Assembly (NCBI RefSeq): GCF_009932555.1
Contig: NZ_BLJO01000008.1
Span: 329,781-393,780 of the forward strand
Direction: 5' to 3'
Length of the DNA stretch: 64,000 nt
Source of the DNA: Steroidobacter agaridevorans
GTDB lineage: Bacteria; Pseudomonadota; Gammaproteobacteria; Steroidobacterales; Steroidobacteraceae
Shown here one piece after another: positions 1-9,771 of the stretch. Position 1 is the first letter of the stretch; the number at the start of each line of letters is the position of its first letter. A model generated the notes under the pieces. The model had not been told where the DNA came from, did no database searches, and saw only the letters and a list, made by a program, of their open reading frames with translations. The position numbers were made by a program, and so were the translations under genes.

Positions 1-1
1 A

Positions 2-397
2 CTGTCGTTCATCAACGTGTCCAAATATCCACCGTCGCTGATGTATGTGCTGGTGACGCTCGGCGTCTCGATGCTGCTGTTCCTCGCGCTGGATAAGTTG
101 ACGGGACGATTGCAGAAAGTCCTGCTGGCCTTCGGCCGCACGTCGTTGTTCACGTATGTGCTGCACATCTACCTGGCGCACAGCGTCGCATTGCTCATCG
201 GCGTGCTCGGTGGACTGTCGGCGTCGTACTACTTCGATTTCCTGGCGCGCTTCGCGGGCGCGCCGACAGGGCAGGGCTACGAGCTTCCCGTCGTCTATGC
301 GACCTGGCTCGCTGTACTGCTGATGCTCTATCCGCTGTCGTCGTGGTTCGCACGCGTAAAACGAGAGCGGCGCGACTGGTGGCTCAGTTATCTGTAA
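2..397 (+). CDS. C-terminal part of a DUF1624/heparan-alpha-glucosaminide N-acetyltransferase-like membrane protein (5' end outside window)
   Basis: The reading frame is open to the left edge and ends at the TAA at 395-397, leaving 131 residues. The first visible residues contain SKYPPSLMYVLVTLG, a block typical of DUF1624 membrane proteins related to the HGSNAT acyltransferase family. Three hydrophobic segments follow (about residues 15-30, 45-65 and 95-112 of the visible part), and the protein ends with a basic, aromatic tail (RRDWWLSYL). The GTG at 17 is an internal valine of the conserved block rather than a start. The family moves acyl groups across or within the inner membrane, but the substrate cannot be told from this fragment. 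The following 143 bases hold only the leader of the next gene. Confidence 0.7.
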   Translation: MSFINVSKYPPSLMYVLVTLGVSMLLFLALDKLTGRLQKVLLAFGRTSLFTYVLHIYLAHSVALLIGVLGGLSASYYFDFLARFAGAPTGQGYELPVVYATWLAVLLMLYPLSSWFARVKRERRDWWLSYL

Positions 398-540
398 CGC
401 TCCCCGTTTATCGAGCTCGGGCGTGTAACTTCTCCGTCGGCCCGGCACCGACTGCGCGCCAGAGACTTCGCAGGAACTCGGCGAAGCTCCAGTCATTGAA
501 CTGCCAAAGGTAGAATTCAATCGATGAAGAGGAGCGAGTC

Positions 541-906
541 ATGCCTACTGCGAGCGGACACACCAAAGCGATTCGAGCCAAGAAGGTCATCGGCACCGCG
601 GTGAAAGATCCGACCGGCAAGAAGATCGGCGAGATCGAGGACGTGGTGCTGGACAAGACGTCCAACAACATCATGTTCGCGGCCGTCGGCTTCGGCGGAC
701 TGCTCGGCGTGAAAGAGAAGTACCATCCCATTCCATGGAGCATGCTGACGTACGAAGAGGACGAGAGCGGCTACGTGGTGAATGTCACGAAGGAGCAGCT
801 GCAGGCGGCGCCGGCGGATTCGCTGTCGGAATTGACCAAGGACGACGGCCTGGCTTATCGGGATCGAGCCTTCGACTACTACCGTTCACCCCGCTACTGG
901 GAATAG
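541..906 (+). CDS. PRC-barrel domain protein
   Basis: This 121-residue soluble protein carries one PRC-barrel domain (about residues 15-85). Its core KVIGTAVKDPTGKKIGEIED, followed by a hydrophobic FAAVGFGGLLG strand and KYHPIPWSML, is the usual layout of stand-alone PRC-barrel stress proteins. A strong ribosome site (GAGGAG at about 528-533) fixes the ATG at 541. It has no signal peptide. Stand-alone PRC-barrel proteins are often induced by osmotic or general stress, but their exact role is not known. It is a single-gene unit closed by the hairpin at 1004-1038. Confidence 0.85.
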   Translation: MPTASGHTKAIRAKKVIGTAVKDPTGKKIGEIEDVVLDKTSNNIMFAAVGFGGLLGVKEKYHPIPWSMLTYEEDESGYVVNVTKEQLQAAPADSLSELTKDDGLAYRDRAFDYYRSPRYWE

Positions 907-1003
907 TTATCTCCCATTCGGGTTTGCGACCGAAAGGTCAGAAGCAGTGTAAGAGTCTGAAGGTTTGATGGCTGGCGATTGCTTGAAGAATCGTCAGGTA
1001 GCG

Positions 1004-1038
1004 CGAGCGACCCCCAAGATTGGTGGGTCGCTCGTTTT
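1004..1038 (+). terminator. Rho-independent terminator after the PRC-barrel gene
   Basis: A perfect 10-base stem, CGAGCGACCC (1004-1013) paired with GGGTCGCTCG (1025-1034), has an 11-base loop and is followed by TTTT (1035-1038). The T tract is only on the plus-strand side, so it ends the PRC-barrel transcript. It lies just beyond the stop of the minus-strand paoC-like gene. Confidence 0.85.
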
Positions 1039-1048
1039 ATGTGGGAGC

Positions 1049-3343
1049 TCAGGTGGCGATCGTGTCGGGAAGGCCGCCCAGAACTTTGTCCAAGGTTATT
1101 GGGAATTCGCGAACCCGAACGCCCGTGGCGTTATAGACGGCATTGGCGAGGGCGGCGGCGACGCCGACGATGCCTACTTCGCCGAGGCCTTTGATGCCGA
1201 GCGGATTGGCGTACGGTTCCTTCTCCTCGAGACAGATCGCCTCGATCTGCGTCACATCGGCGTGTACCGGCACATGATATTCCGCGAGGTCGCGATTGAC
1301 GAACGAGCCATCGCGCGGATCGACCACCGATTCTTCGGTGAGGCCGGCGCCGATACCCATGATCATGCCGCCGATCAGCTGCGAGCGCGCCGTCTTCGGA
1401 TTCAGGATGCGGCCGCTGCCGAACACGCCGAGCATGCGACGCACGCGGATCTCGCCAGTATCGATATCCACGCCGACTTCGGCGAACTGCGCGCCGAACA
1501 CGTGCGAAGAATATTTCGGCTGCTTTTCCGCACCTTGATGTTCGCCTTTCCCCTCGATGCCGGATGGTGCGAGTCGCGAGAGCACGGCTTGCAGTGACTC
1601 CGATTTCTCGCCCGCCACCACGTTGCCACCGCGCAATGCCACTTCGCCGACGTTCGCGCCTGCGAGCGGAGAGCGACGGTCCTTGCTGACGAGCTGAGCG
1701 ATCTGCGAACGCAGCTGTTCGCACGCGAGCAAGATCGCCGAGCCCGCGCTGGCGGCGCCGAACGATCCGCCAGAGCCGGCCGACTTCGGCAGCCGGGTAT
1801 CGCCGAGCTCCACCGTGACTTTGTCCGTGGGCAGGCCCAGGCTTTCGGCGGCGACCTGGGTCAGCACGGTGTAACTGCCCGTGCCGATGTCGGTCATGTC
1901 CGTTTTCACGATGGCGGCGCCATCGGCATTCAATCGCACCGCTGCGGCGGACGGGCGCAGATAGGTTGGAAACATCGCGCTCGCGACTCCGTAGCCCACC
2001 AGCCACCGGCCGTCGCGCAGCGTGCCCGGCCGCTTCGGCCGTTTCGACCAGCCGAATCGTTGCGCGCCCTCGCGATAACATTCCACCAGCGATCGACTGG
2101 AGAAGGGCAGATGAGTTTCGGGATCGTCGGTCGGCTCGTTCTTGATCCGCAGCTCGATGGGATCCATGTCGAGCGCCACCGCAAGCTCATCCATGCCGCA
2201 CTCCTGCGCAACGCTGCCGGGCTCTTCGCCCGGTGCGCGCATGATGTCCGAGGTCGGCAGATCCAGCATCACGCCCCAATGGCGATGAAAGCGATTCGGG
2301 GCTGCGTACATCACGCGACTGAACGCGGCAGTCTGCTCGATGAACTCATCGAACGGCGTCGTTTGCGACCATACGTCGTGAGCAATCGCGGTCAGCGTGC
2401 CGTCCTTGGTCGCACCCAGCCGCATGCGCTGCAAGCACTCGGGGCGATGGTTGGTATTGGCGAACATTTGCGGCCGCGTCTGCGCGATCTTTACGGGACG
2501 TCGCACCACCTTCGCGCCGAGCGCGGCCAACACCGCCTGCGCATGGATCGGCACCTTCGAGCCAAAGCCGCCGCCGACGTACGGTGTCAGAATGCGCACG
2601 TTTTCCAGCGGAAGCTGTAGTGTCTTCGCGACGCTGGACTGAGCCCACGCGGCGACCTGCTGACCCGAGTACAGCGTCAGATGATCGCCTTCCCAGACTG
2701 CTTGCGTGGCGTGCGGCTCCATCGGCATGCTGTGCTCATGGGGCAGGTGATAGGTCACATCAATTTTCACAGCAGCGGACGCGAAGGCCCCGTCGAAATC
2801 GCCTTCGCTCGTGTCCGCCTTCATGCCGGCGTTGACGCCTTTCGGTTTGTAAGCCTGCGACTGATGGGTCATCAAATCGAACTTGGCTTGTGGGTCTTTC
2901 ACATAGCGAACCGAGACCAGACCCGCGGCATGTCGCGCGGCTTCGAATGTCTCGGCGACGATCAGCGCCACCGGCTCGCCGAAGTAACGCACCTCGGGCG
3001 AAAACAAGAACGGCTCGGAGCGATCAAATCGACTCGGGCCAGGCTCTCTCGGATGCAGCGGCGCCTGCTTTGGCGCATTCTGATACGTGACCACGGCGAG
3101 CACGCGAGGTGCGCTTTCCGCACGCGACGTGTCGATGGCGGAGATGCGACCCTTACCGATGGTGGAGCCGACAATGAATCCATAGGTCGTATCTTTGACG
3201 CCGCGATACTCGTACGAGTACTTCGCGCGCCCCGTCACCTTGAGCGGACCATCGACGCGGTCGAGCGGCTTGCCGATGATGCCCTGGCGATTCTCCTCGA
3301 TGGGATTGATGGCAGGGCTGAGGGGAGATCGAGTTGCCATCAT
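1049..3343 (-). CDS. paoC: Molybdopterin-binding (large) subunit of a xanthine-dehydrogenase-family aldehyde oxidoreductase, PaoC type
   Basis: The 764-residue protein matches the YagR/PaoC large subunit, which holds the molybdenum cofactor and oxidises aldehydes with water as oxygen donor. The N-terminal [20 protein letters not shown] block opens the aldehyde oxidase/xanthine dehydrogenase a/b hammerhead domain. The cofactor-binding part contains GGGFGSK and, near the C-terminus, GIKGLGEVG, whose glutamate is the expected catalytic base. It is the last gene of a three-gene operon. Its ATG overlaps the stop of the FAD subunit (ATGA, 3340-3343), although the methionine one codon further in could also start it. 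It is likely exported as a complex with the Tat-carrying small subunit. No XdhC/PaoD-type cofactor chaperone is visible in the window. Confidence 0.9.
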   Translation of the reverse strand: MMATRSPLSPAINPIEENRQGIIGKPLDRVDGPLKVTGRAKYSYEYRGVKDTTYGFIVGSTIGKGRISAIDTSRAESAPRVLAVVTYQNAPKQAPLHPREPGPSRFDRSEPFLFSPEVRYFGEPVALIVAETFEAARHAAGLVSVRYVKDPQAKFDLMTHQSQAYKPKGVNAGMKADTSEGDFDGAFASAAVKIDVTYHLPHEHSMPMEPHATQAVWEGDHLTLYSGQQVAAWAQSSVAKTLQLPLENVRILTPYVGGGFGSKVPIHAQAVLAALGAKVVRRPVKIAQTRPQMFANTNHRPECLQRMRLGATKDGTLTAIAHDVWSQTTPFDEFIEQTAAFSRVMYAAPNRFHRHWGVMLDLPTSDIMRAPGEEPGSVAQECGMDELAVALDMDPIELRIKNEPTDDPETHLPFSSRSLVECYREGAQRFGWSKRPKRPGTLRDGRWLVGYGVASAMFPTYLRPSAAAVRLNADGAAIVKTDMTDIGTGSYTVLTQVAAESLGLPTDKVTVELGDTRLPKSAGSGGSFGAASAGSAILLACEQLRSQIAQLVSKDRRSPLAGANVGEVALRGGNVVAGEKSESLQAVLSRLAPSGIEGKGEHQGAEKQPKYSSHVFGAQFAEVGVDIDTGEIRVRRMLGVFGSGRILNPKTARSQLIGGMIMGIGAGLTEESVVDPRDGSFVNRDLAEYHVPVHADVTQIEAICLEEKEPYANPLGIKGLGEVGIVGVAAALANAVYNATGVRVREFPITLDKVLGGLPDTIAT

Positions 3344-4329
3344 GCCGCTCCTTCGATGCCAGCCACCTCGGCCAACGTGCGAGTCAGCACGCGATGGGCC
3401 AGTGGGATCTTGAAATCATTGCCGCCGTAACTCTTCGCGGACCGCAGCGCCGCTCGAGCTGCGTTTGCGAAGCTTTCCATTGAAGCCGGCTTTCCACGCA
3501 GTGCCCTTTCTGCATCGAGCGCACGCCAGGGTTTGTGAGCGACGCCGCCGAGCGCAATTCGTGAGTCTCGAATGCGACCCGCCTCGACGCGTACGATCGC
3601 CGCAACCGAGATCAGCGCGAATGCATATGAGGCGCGGTCGCGCACCTTCCGATATGTTTGATTGCCAGGAGGTGGCGGAGGGAGCACGACGGCAGTGATC
3701 AACTCTCCAGGGTGCAACGTCGTTTCAATGTGCGGCGTGTCCCCGGGCAGTCGGTGCAGTTCGCCAATGGGCAGCGTGCGCTTCGAGCCGTCGGGCAGCA
3801 TGGTTTCGATGGATGCCTCGAGTGCCGTCAACGCCACGGCCATATCCGACGGATGCACGGCGATACACGAATCGCTGGCCCCGAGAATGGCGTGGATGCG
3901 ATTGAATCCTTGCAGCGCCGCGCAGCCCGATGCCGGCTCGCGCTTGTTGCAGGCCTTCGACGTGTCGTAGAAATAGTAGCAACGTGTCCGTTGCAACAGG
4001 TTGCCGCCAGTCGACGCCTTGTTTCTCAGTTGCCCCGACGCGCCGGCCAGCAGCGCCTTCGACAACACCGGATAGCGATCGCGAATCAATGGATGAGCGG
4101 CCAGATCGCTGTTGGGTACTTGCGCGCCGATGCGCACACCACCGTCCTTCGCTTCGATCTGGCGCAGGGGCAGTCGAGTGATGTCGATGAGGTGCGCGGG
4201 CCGCTCGATCTCGAGCTTCATCAAGTCGAGCAGGTTCGTGCCGCCGGCGATGAACTTCGCGCCGGGCTGTGCCGCCGCTTTCGCGGCGCTGTTCGCGTCG
4301 GCCGCTCTTTCGTAAGTAAAGGGAATCAT
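3340..4329 (-). CDS. paoB: FAD-binding (medium) subunit of the aldehyde oxidoreductase, PaoB type
   Basis: This 329-residue flavoprotein passes electrons between the molybdenum and iron-sulfur subunits. Residues 1-60 hold the FAD-binding start (MIPFTYERA, then [14 protein letters not shown]), and a CO dehydrogenase flavoprotein C-terminal domain follows. It also has the cysteine-rich insert of PaoB ([34 protein letters not shown]), which in the E. coli enzyme binds an extra 4Fe-4S cluster. An upstream in-frame ATG exists at 4386, but the ATG at 4327-4329 overlaps the stop of the small subunit (ATGA) and gives the usual N-terminus, so I chose it. Confidence 0.9.
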   Translation of the reverse strand: MIPFTYERAADANSAAKAAAQPGAKFIAGGTNLLDLMKLEIERPAHLIDITRLPLRQIEAKDGGVRIGAQVPNSDLAAHPLIRDRYPVLSKALLAGASGQLRNKASTGGNLLQRTRCYYFYDTSKACNKREPASGCAALQGFNRIHAILGASDSCIAVHPSDMAVALTALEASIETMLPDGSKRTLPIGELHRLPGDTPHIETTLHPGELITAVVLPPPPPGNQTYRKVRDRASYAFALISVAAIVRVEAGRIRDSRIALGGVAHKPWRALDAERALRGKPASMESFANAARAALRSAKSYGGNDFKIPLAHRVLTRTLAEVAGIEGAA

Positions 4330-4970
4330 GCGCCGACTCCGCGTACCGATTGAATAGCCGCGACGATGTTCGGATACGCCGAGCATCGGCAGAGATTGCC
4401 GCTCATTCGCTCGCGCACTTCAGCATCGGTCAATTCGACGCGAGCCGCCGTGAGATTGCTGCTCACATGGCTGGGCCAGCCGTCGGCCGCTTCCTTGAGC
4501 ATGCCGATGGCGGAGCAGATCTGCCCGGACGTGCAGTAGCCGCACTGGAAGCCGTCGTGCTCGATGAACGCGGACTGCAGCGGATGCAAATCCTCCGGCG
4601 TGCCGATGCCTTCGATGGTCGTGATCTCATCGCCGTCGTGCATGACGGCGAGTGTCAGGCACGAGTTGATGCGTCGGCCATTCACCAACACGGTGCACGC
4701 GCCGCACTGGCCATGATCGCAACCTTTCTTGGTGCCGGTCATGCCGAGTTGCTCGCGCAAGGCATCGAGCAGTGATGCGCGCGTGTCGAGCGTGAGCGGA
4801 TGGCTTTGATTGTTGATGCGCAGGGTCACTGTCATGTTGACAGGCTGCGCGGCCTTGTTGGCAGCGTCGGCTGCATTCGTGAGCGCGGGCAGATGGGCGA
4901 TGACGCCGACAGCCACGCTGGTCTTCAAGAGGGTGCGTCGATCGACGCTCAAGGGGGACTCATCGGTCAT
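4326..4970 (-). CDS. paoA: 2Fe-2S (small) subunit of the aldehyde oxidoreductase, PaoA type, Tat-exported
   Basis: The 214-residue protein begins with a twin-arginine-like leader ([14 protein letters not shown], then a hydrophobic stretch ending ALTNA), so the assembled complex is probably periplasmic. A plant-type 2Fe-2S domain follows ([15 protein letters not shown] and NSCL), then the second cluster domain ([11 protein letters not shown] and [11 protein letters not shown]). It is first in the operon paoA-paoB-paoC, and the coding sequences overlap by four bases at each junction. In E. coli this enzyme detoxifies aromatic aldehydes. A similar role here is inference, although the aromatic island later in the window makes it plausible. 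Confidence 0.9.
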   Translation of the reverse strand: MTDESPLSVDRRTLLKTSVAVGVIAHLPALTNAADAANKAAQPVNMTVTLRINNQSHPLTLDTRASLLDALREQLGMTGTKKGCDHGQCGACTVLVNGRRINSCLTLAVMHDGDEITTIEGIGTPEDLHPLQSAFIEHDGFQCGYCTSGQICSAIGMLKEAADGWPSHVSSNLTAARVELTDAEVRERMSGNLCRCSAYPNIVAAIQSVRGVGA

Positions 4971-5093
4971 GGCGGATCCTTGGCTGGCGGCGAGCGGGCG
5001 ACTGGACGTAACGGATTATGTGCAGGTGAGTTCCCCCGGGCGCTTGCCCGTTCCTGTCCGCCTCTTGCCAGCTTCTACGTAACGCGGCGCTTA

Positions 5094-5107
5094 TGAATAC
5101 GTATGCA
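5094..5107. promoter_or_regulatory. Operator-like near-palindrome (copy 1) before the GH13 glucosidase gene
   Basis: TGAATACGTATGCA is centred on the palindrome ATACGTAT. The same 15 bases, with a leading A, occur again at 6792-6806 before the maltodextrin-type receptor gene. Both genes belong to one sugar-utilisation unit. An even-symmetry site with a central CG is typical of LacI-family repressors, so a MalR-like regulator encoded elsewhere is the likely ligand (inference). Confidence 0.5.
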
Positions 5108-5175
5108 GACTGTCGAGATCGACGGGGTGCTGAAGGTAATCTCTGCGCGTCCGAGAACAGTGGGGATGCGAGCCG

Positions 5176-6795
5176 ATGTCAGTACCGCCGTGGTGGCGTG
5201 GCGCGGTGATCTATGAGATCTATCCGCGCAGCTTCGTCGATAGCAACGGCGATGGGGTCGGCGACCTGCCAGGCATCGTGCAGCGGCTCGACTATGTCGC
5301 CGAGCTCGGTGTCGATGCGATCTGGATTGCACCGTTCTTTCGTTCGCCGATGGCGGATTTCGGCTACGACGTGGCGGACTATCGCGCCGTCGATCCCTTG
5401 TTCGGCGCCATGGCCGATTTCGACGAGTTGCTGAGCCGGGCGCATCGCCTGGGCCTGAAGGTGATGATCGACCAGGTGCTCAGTCACACCTCGATCGAGC
5501 ACGAGTGGTTTCGCGAGAGCCGGCAGAGCCGCGACAACCCCAAGGCCGATTGGTATGTGTGGGCCGATCCCAAGCCCGATGGCACGCCGCCCAACAACTG
5601 GCTGTCGATTTTCGGCGGCGTCGCCTGGCGTTGGGAGCCGCGCCGTCGCCAGTATTACCTGCACAATTTCCTGTCCTCGCAGCCGGACCTGAACTTTCAT
5701 CAGCCCGAGCTGCGCCGTGCCGTGCTGGATAACGTGCGCTTCTGGCTGGACAAGGGTGTCGATGGACTGCGGCTCGATGCGATCAATTTTTGTTTTCACG
5801 ACCGCGCGCTGCGTGACAATCCCCCGAAGCCGGCCAACGAGCGCACCACGCGCGGCTTCAGTCCGGAGAATCCGTACGCCTTTCAATACCATCGTTACGA
5901 CAACACGCAGCCGGAGAACCTGCAATTTCTTGCCGAGCTGCGCGCCTTGCTCGATGAGTATCCGCACGCAGTGACCCTGGCGGAAATTTCTTCCGAAGAT
6001 TCGATCGCGACCACGGCGGAGTACACGAGCGCCGATCGCTTGCACATGGGCTATAGCTTCGAATTGCTGTCCGAAGAATATTCGGCGCGGCACATTCGAG
6101 CGGTGGTCGAAGGCTTCGAAGCGAAGCTGACCGATGGCTGGCCGTGTTGGGCGTTCTCGAATCACGATGTGCGCCGTGTAGTGACCCGCTGGGGTGGCGA
6201 GCGTCCTTCCAGGCATCTGGCGAATCAGCTGATCGCGCTGCTGTGTTCGCTGCGCGGCTCGGTCTGCATGTATCAGGGCGAAGAGCTCGGCTTGAGCGAA
6301 GCCAGCGTGCCGTTCGAGTCGTTGCGCGATCCGTACGGCATCGCGTTCTGGCCGAATTTCAAAGGGCGTGACGGTTGTCGTACGCCGATGCCATGGAACG
6401 GCGGCGAGCACGCCGGCTTCAGCACCGCGCGACCGTGGTTGCCCGTGGCGGCAGAGCATCGGGATTGCAATGTCGAGGCTCAGCTCGCCGACCGGCACTC
6501 GGTGCTGAACGCAACCCGCGGGTTCTTGCAATGGCGTCGTCGTCATCCAGCGCTGCGCTGGGGTGACATCGAGTTCATCGATGTGCCCGAGCCCTTGCTG
6601 GCATTCACGCGAAGCCAGGGCGATTCACGCATCTTCGCGGCGTTCAATCTGTCGCCTGAAACGATGCAGACAGTCGTGCGGCTGCCGGCGGGGACGGAGC
6701 AAGTCGAGAGCGTCGGCGTCCTGGCGGGCGAGTTGCGCGATGAGCGCCTGACGTTGCCGGGTCACGGCGTCGTATTCGCTCGGGTTCCATCATGA
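5176..6795 (+). CDS. GH13 alpha-glucosidase (oligo-1,6-/maltodextrin glucosidase type)
   Basis: The 539-residue enzyme lacks a signal peptide and so should act in the cytoplasm, releasing glucose from short maltodextrins. The (beta/alpha)8 barrel starts at VIYEIYPRSFVDSNGDGVGD (about 12-30). The four GH13 motifs are present: DQVLSH (99-104), GLRLDA with the nucleophile Asp201, LAEISS with the acid/base Glu270, and FSNHD with Asp331. A short beta-sandwich ends the protein. ATG 5176 gives the usual family N-terminus. An operator-like site lies 68 bases upstream and another covers its stop codon. Substrate preference (alpha-1,4 or alpha-1,6) cannot be settled by eye. Confidence 0.88.
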   Translation: MSVPPWWRGAVIYEIYPRSFVDSNGDGVGDLPGIVQRLDYVAELGVDAIWIAPFFRSPMADFGYDVADYRAVDPLFGAMADFDELLSRAHRLGLKVMIDQVLSHTSIEHEWFRESRQSRDNPKADWYVWADPKPDGTPPNNWLSIFGGVAWRWEPRRRQYYLHNFLSSQPDLNFHQPELRRAVLDNVRFWLDKGVDGLRLDAINFCFHDRALRDNPPKPANERTTRGFSPENPYAFQYHRYDNTQPENLQFLAELRALLDEYPHAVTLAEISSEDSIATTAEYTSADRLHMGYSFELLSEEYSARHIRAVVEGFEAKLTDGWPCWAFSNHDVRRVVTRWGGERPSRHLANQLIALLCSLRGSVCMYQGEELGLSEASVPFESLRDPYGIAFWPNFKGRDGCRTPMPWNGGEHAGFSTARPWLPVAAEHRDCNVEAQLADRHSVLNATRGFLQWRRRHPALRWGDIEFIDVPEPLLAFTRSQGDSRIFAAFNLSPETMQTVVRLPAGTEQVESVGVLAGELRDERLTLPGHGVVFARVPS

Positions 6796-6806
6796 ATACG
6801 TATGCA
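6793..6806. promoter_or_regulatory. Operator-like near-palindrome (copy 2) before the maltodextrin-type TonB receptor
   Basis: This is an exact repeat of the site at 5094-5107. It overlaps the TGA stop of the glucosidase gene and lies about 97 bases before the receptor ATG. Sharing between two adjacent promoters suggests coordinated control by one sugar-responsive repressor. Confidence 0.5.
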
Positions 6807-6903
6807 TAGCGTTGTTCCGCCGTAGTCGCGGACCTACGATCGCAAAAAACGATCATCGAATTAAATCAAGCCGGATCGCCGGCGGAAACAGGGGGAATGG
6901 ACA

Positions 6904-9687
6904 ATGAATACGATCTCGAACCTGCGGCTGGCGCGTGCGGTGACGCGTGGTCTGGGCGGCGGAACGGCAATCGGAATGGCGCTGCTGTTTGCAGCCGCGG
7001 CGCACGCTCAGCAAACGACGGCGGCGAACAGCAGCGAGTTGGAGACGGTCGTCGTCACCGGCATTCGCGCCAGTATCGAAGAATCGATCGAGCTCAAGCG
7101 CGACTCGGGCAGCATCATCGAAGCGATTTCCGCCGAAGACATCGGCAAGCTGCCCGACACCAGCATCGCCGACTCATTGTCACGTCTGCCTGGCCTGACC
7201 TCGCAGCGCGCCGAAGGTCGTGCGTCCGCAATCAGCTTGCGCGGCACGGATCCAGGCTTCACGAGCGCATTGCTGAACGGTCGCGAGCAGGTGAGCACTG
7301 GCGACAATCGCAGCATCGAGTTCGATCAGTATCCGTCGGAGCTGCTGAGCTCGGTGCTGGTGTACAAGACGCCCGACGCGCAACTGGTTGGCCAGGGTCT
7401 CGCCGGCACGATCGATCTGCGCACGACGCGTCCGCTCGACGTTAACGATCGCGCGATCGTGATGAACGTGCGCGGCGAGATGAACTCGCAGAACGACATG
7501 GGCGCCGACTCCGACGAGATGGGCTATCGCGCCAGCTTCTCGTACATCGATCAGTTCCTGGATAACACGCTCGGCGTCACCTTCGGCTTCGCGCATCTGG
7601 AATCGCCGCTGGCCATTCAGGGCGCCGGCACCTATGAGCCGTGGCATGCGAACGATCCGGACGTGGACGGATTCAACTATCACCCCGAAGTGGCGGACGG
7701 CCTGTATGTCACGAACGGCATGAAGATCCGTTCCGACATGGGCGAGAATCGCCGCGACGGCGCGATGGCGGCGATTCAATGGCGGCCGAGCGATGCCTAC
7801 GAGACCGTGCTCGATCTGTACTACACCAAGCGCAAGCAGACCGACAACGCACGCAGCCTGGAAGTGAACCTGGGCAACTATCCCATCCAGGGGCAGGGCT
7901 TCGCGGCCCCCATCATCGCCGATAACACCGTCATCGGCGGCACGCTGCTCAACCGCGTGCCGCTGGCGCGCAACTTCCTGTTCAAGACCGAGGACGAGAT
8001 TTTCGCGACCGGCTGGAACAACAAGTGGTTCGCTGGCAGCTGGACCTTCATCGCCGATGTGAGCTACTCCAAGGCCGAGCGCGACGAACAGCAGTACGAA
8101 ACCAACGGCCAGTTCGTGGCCGGCGGCACCTCCAACATTCCCGACTCGGGCTTCTTCAGCCTGTCGCGCGATGACATGCCGACGCTGCGTTTCAACATGA
8201 ACTACGCCGATCCCACCGGCGTTCGGGTCGGCCCCACGATCTATGGCGCGGGTTACAGCAAGATTCCGCACATCGAGGACGAGCTGACCTCGGGGCGCTT
8301 CGATGTGATCCGCGAGCTGAATACCGCGTGGCTGAGGAATATCGCCGTCGGCGCCAACTACTCGGATCGCAGCAAGGACAAGTTTCAGCCCGAAGGCAAT
8401 CTCTCGACTCGAAACAACGCCTACTACCAGGTGAGCGACCATCTGCTCGCGCCGACCAATCTCGGCTACGCGAATGCCGGCCGCGCGCTCGCGTGGGATG
8501 TGATGGGCGTGCTCGCCGATTTCTACAACCCGATCGTCTACCACACCCCCGATGAGGACGGCTTCGAGTACCTGGTCGGCAAGAACTGGGAAGTCACCGA
8601 GAAGGTGACGACCGGCTACGTCAAGAGCGAGCTCGATCACGAGCTGTCCTCGAGCGTGACGTTGAAGGGCAACGTCGGCGTGCAGGTGGTGCAGACGGAT
8701 CAAAGCTCCGAGGCCCTGCGCCTGGAGAACGGCAACCCGGTGCCGATCAGCGATGGCAAGAAATACACAGACGTGCTGCCTGCGATCAACTTCGCGTTCA
8801 TGCTGCCATCGGATCAAGCGGTCCGTGTCGGTGTCGCGAAGGAAATCGCGCGCGCCCGCATGGATCAGTTGAAAGCGTCCAGCGAAATTGGCTACGACTC
8901 GGGAACCGGCTTGCCCGGCGGCTCGGGTGGCAATCCGCGTCTCGACCCGTGGCGCGCGGTCGCGTACGACATTTCGTATGAAAGATATTTCGGACCGAAT
9001 GCGTACGTGTCGCTGGCGGGCTTCTACAAGGACCTGAAGACTTATATCTACGCCCAGACCATCGCCGACTACGACTTCTCCGATTTCCTCGCGACCCTGC
9101 CGCCGGAATATTTCACCGATCCCACGATCGACATTCCGACAACCGGCCGGTTCACGCGGCCGGTGAACGGCGATGGCGGTAATTTGAAGGGCCTCGAGCT
9201 GTCCGTCGCGCTGACGGGCGAGCTGTTCGCGGATGTGCTGAGCGGCTTCGGCACCATCCTGAGCGTGTCGCGCACCGAGAGCAGCATCACCATCGAGGAT
9301 CCGCCGAACAATCAGTTCACCGGCGGCAACGGGCTGGGCGACATTCCGCTGCCGGGCCTGTCGAAGACGGTGTGGAATGCGACGCTCTACTACGAGAACG
9401 CGGGCTTCTCGGCGCGCGTCGCGACTCGCTCGCGCTCGAAGTACATCGGTGAGGTGACCAACTTCGCCAACGATCGCGCCTTCAAATACGTGAAGGGCGA
9501 TCGCATCACCGATGCGCAGCTCGGCTACGAGTTCGGCCCCGGCGCGTTGCAGGGTCTGTCGATACTCGTGCAGGTCAACAACCTCACCAACGAGCCGTAC
9601 ATCGCGTACTCGGTGACCGAGACTCGTCAGCAGGACTTCCAGGAGTACGGCCGGCAGTATCTGCTCGGCATCAACTATCGGCTCTGA
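6904..9687 (+). CDS. TonB-dependent receptor, maltodextrin (MalA/IroN-like) type
   Basis: A 927-residue outer-membrane transporter. Residues 1-36 form a signal peptide ending AAAAHA-QQ. The plug follows: LETVVVTGIRASIEESIELK, KLPDTSIADSLSRLPGLTSQ and ISLRGTD. The remainder is a 22-stranded barrel that ends in YGRQYLLGINYRL with the expected C-terminal aromatic/hydrophobic pattern. The IRASIEESIELKR plug variant is common in carbohydrate-specific receptors of Caulobacter and Xanthomonas relatives. Position between two GH13 genes and before a sugar transporter supports maltodextrin as the cargo. A purine-rich GGGGGAATGG precedes the ATG. Confidence 0.88.
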   Translation: MNTISNLRLARAVTRGLGGGTAIGMALLFAAAAHAQQTTAANSSELETVVVTGIRASIEESIELKRDSGSIIEAISAEDIGKLPDTSIADSLSRLPGLTSQRAEGRASAISLRGTDPGFTSALLNGREQVSTGDNRSIEFDQYPSELLSSVLVYKTPDAQLVGQGLAGTIDLRTTRPLDVNDRAIVMNVRGEMNSQNDMGADSDEMGYRASFSYIDQFLDNTLGVTFGFAHLESPLAIQGAGTYEPWHANDPDVDGFNYHPEVADGLYVTNGMKIRSDMGENRRDGAMAAIQWRPSDAYETVLDLYYTKRKQTDNARSLEVNLGNYPIQGQGFAAPIIADNTVIGGTLLNRVPLARNFLFKTEDEIFATGWNNKWFAGSWTFIADVSYSKAERDEQQYETNGQFVAGGTSNIPDSGFFSLSRDDMPTLRFNMNYADPTGVRVGPTIYGAGYSKIPHIEDELTSGRFDVIRELNTAWLRNIAVGANYSDRSKDKFQPEGNLSTRNNAYYQVSDHLLAPTNLGYANAGRALAWDVMGVLADFYNPIVYHTPDEDGFEYLVGKNWEVTEKVTTGYVKSELDHELSSSVTLKGNVGVQVVQTDQSSEALRLENGNPVPISDGKKYTDVLPAINFAFMLPSDQAVRVGVAKEIARARMDQLKASSEIGYDSGTGLPGGSGGNPRLDPWRAVAYDISYERYFGPNAYVSLAGFYKDLKTYIYAQTIADYDFSDFLATLPPEYFTDPTIDIPTTGRFTRPVNGDGGNLKGLELSVALTGELFADVLSGFGTILSVSRTESSITIEDPPNNQFTGGNGLGDIPLPGLSKTVWNATLYYENAGFSARVATRSRSKYIGEVTNFANDRAFKYVKGDRITDAQLGYEFGPGALQGLSILVQVNNLTNEPYIAYSVTETRQQDFQEYGRQYLLGINYRL

Positions 9688-9708
9688 TCGACCGTTGTCG
9701 TGGCCCCA

Positions 9709-9742
9709 CATCCCCTTCCTTCCCACCCCCGGGAAGGGGATG
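9709..9742. repeat. REP-like GC-rich hairpin between receptor and amylase genes
   Basis: Perfect 11-base arms CATCCCCTTCC (9709-9719) and GGAAGGGGATG (9732-9742) enclose a C-rich loop, flanked by further CCCC and GGGG. There is no T tract. It resembles the dispersed palindromes of many proteobacteria and is the same class of sequence as that at 21758-21781. It could stabilise or attenuate the receptor mRNA. Confidence 0.6.
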
Positions 9743-9771
9743 ATGGGGCGTTCATTCGAGTGAGGATCGGG

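Noticed and set aside
9700-9771. Upstream GTG start for the secreted amylase
   Set aside because: It would translate the intergenic hairpin and place 24 residues before a clear signal peptide.
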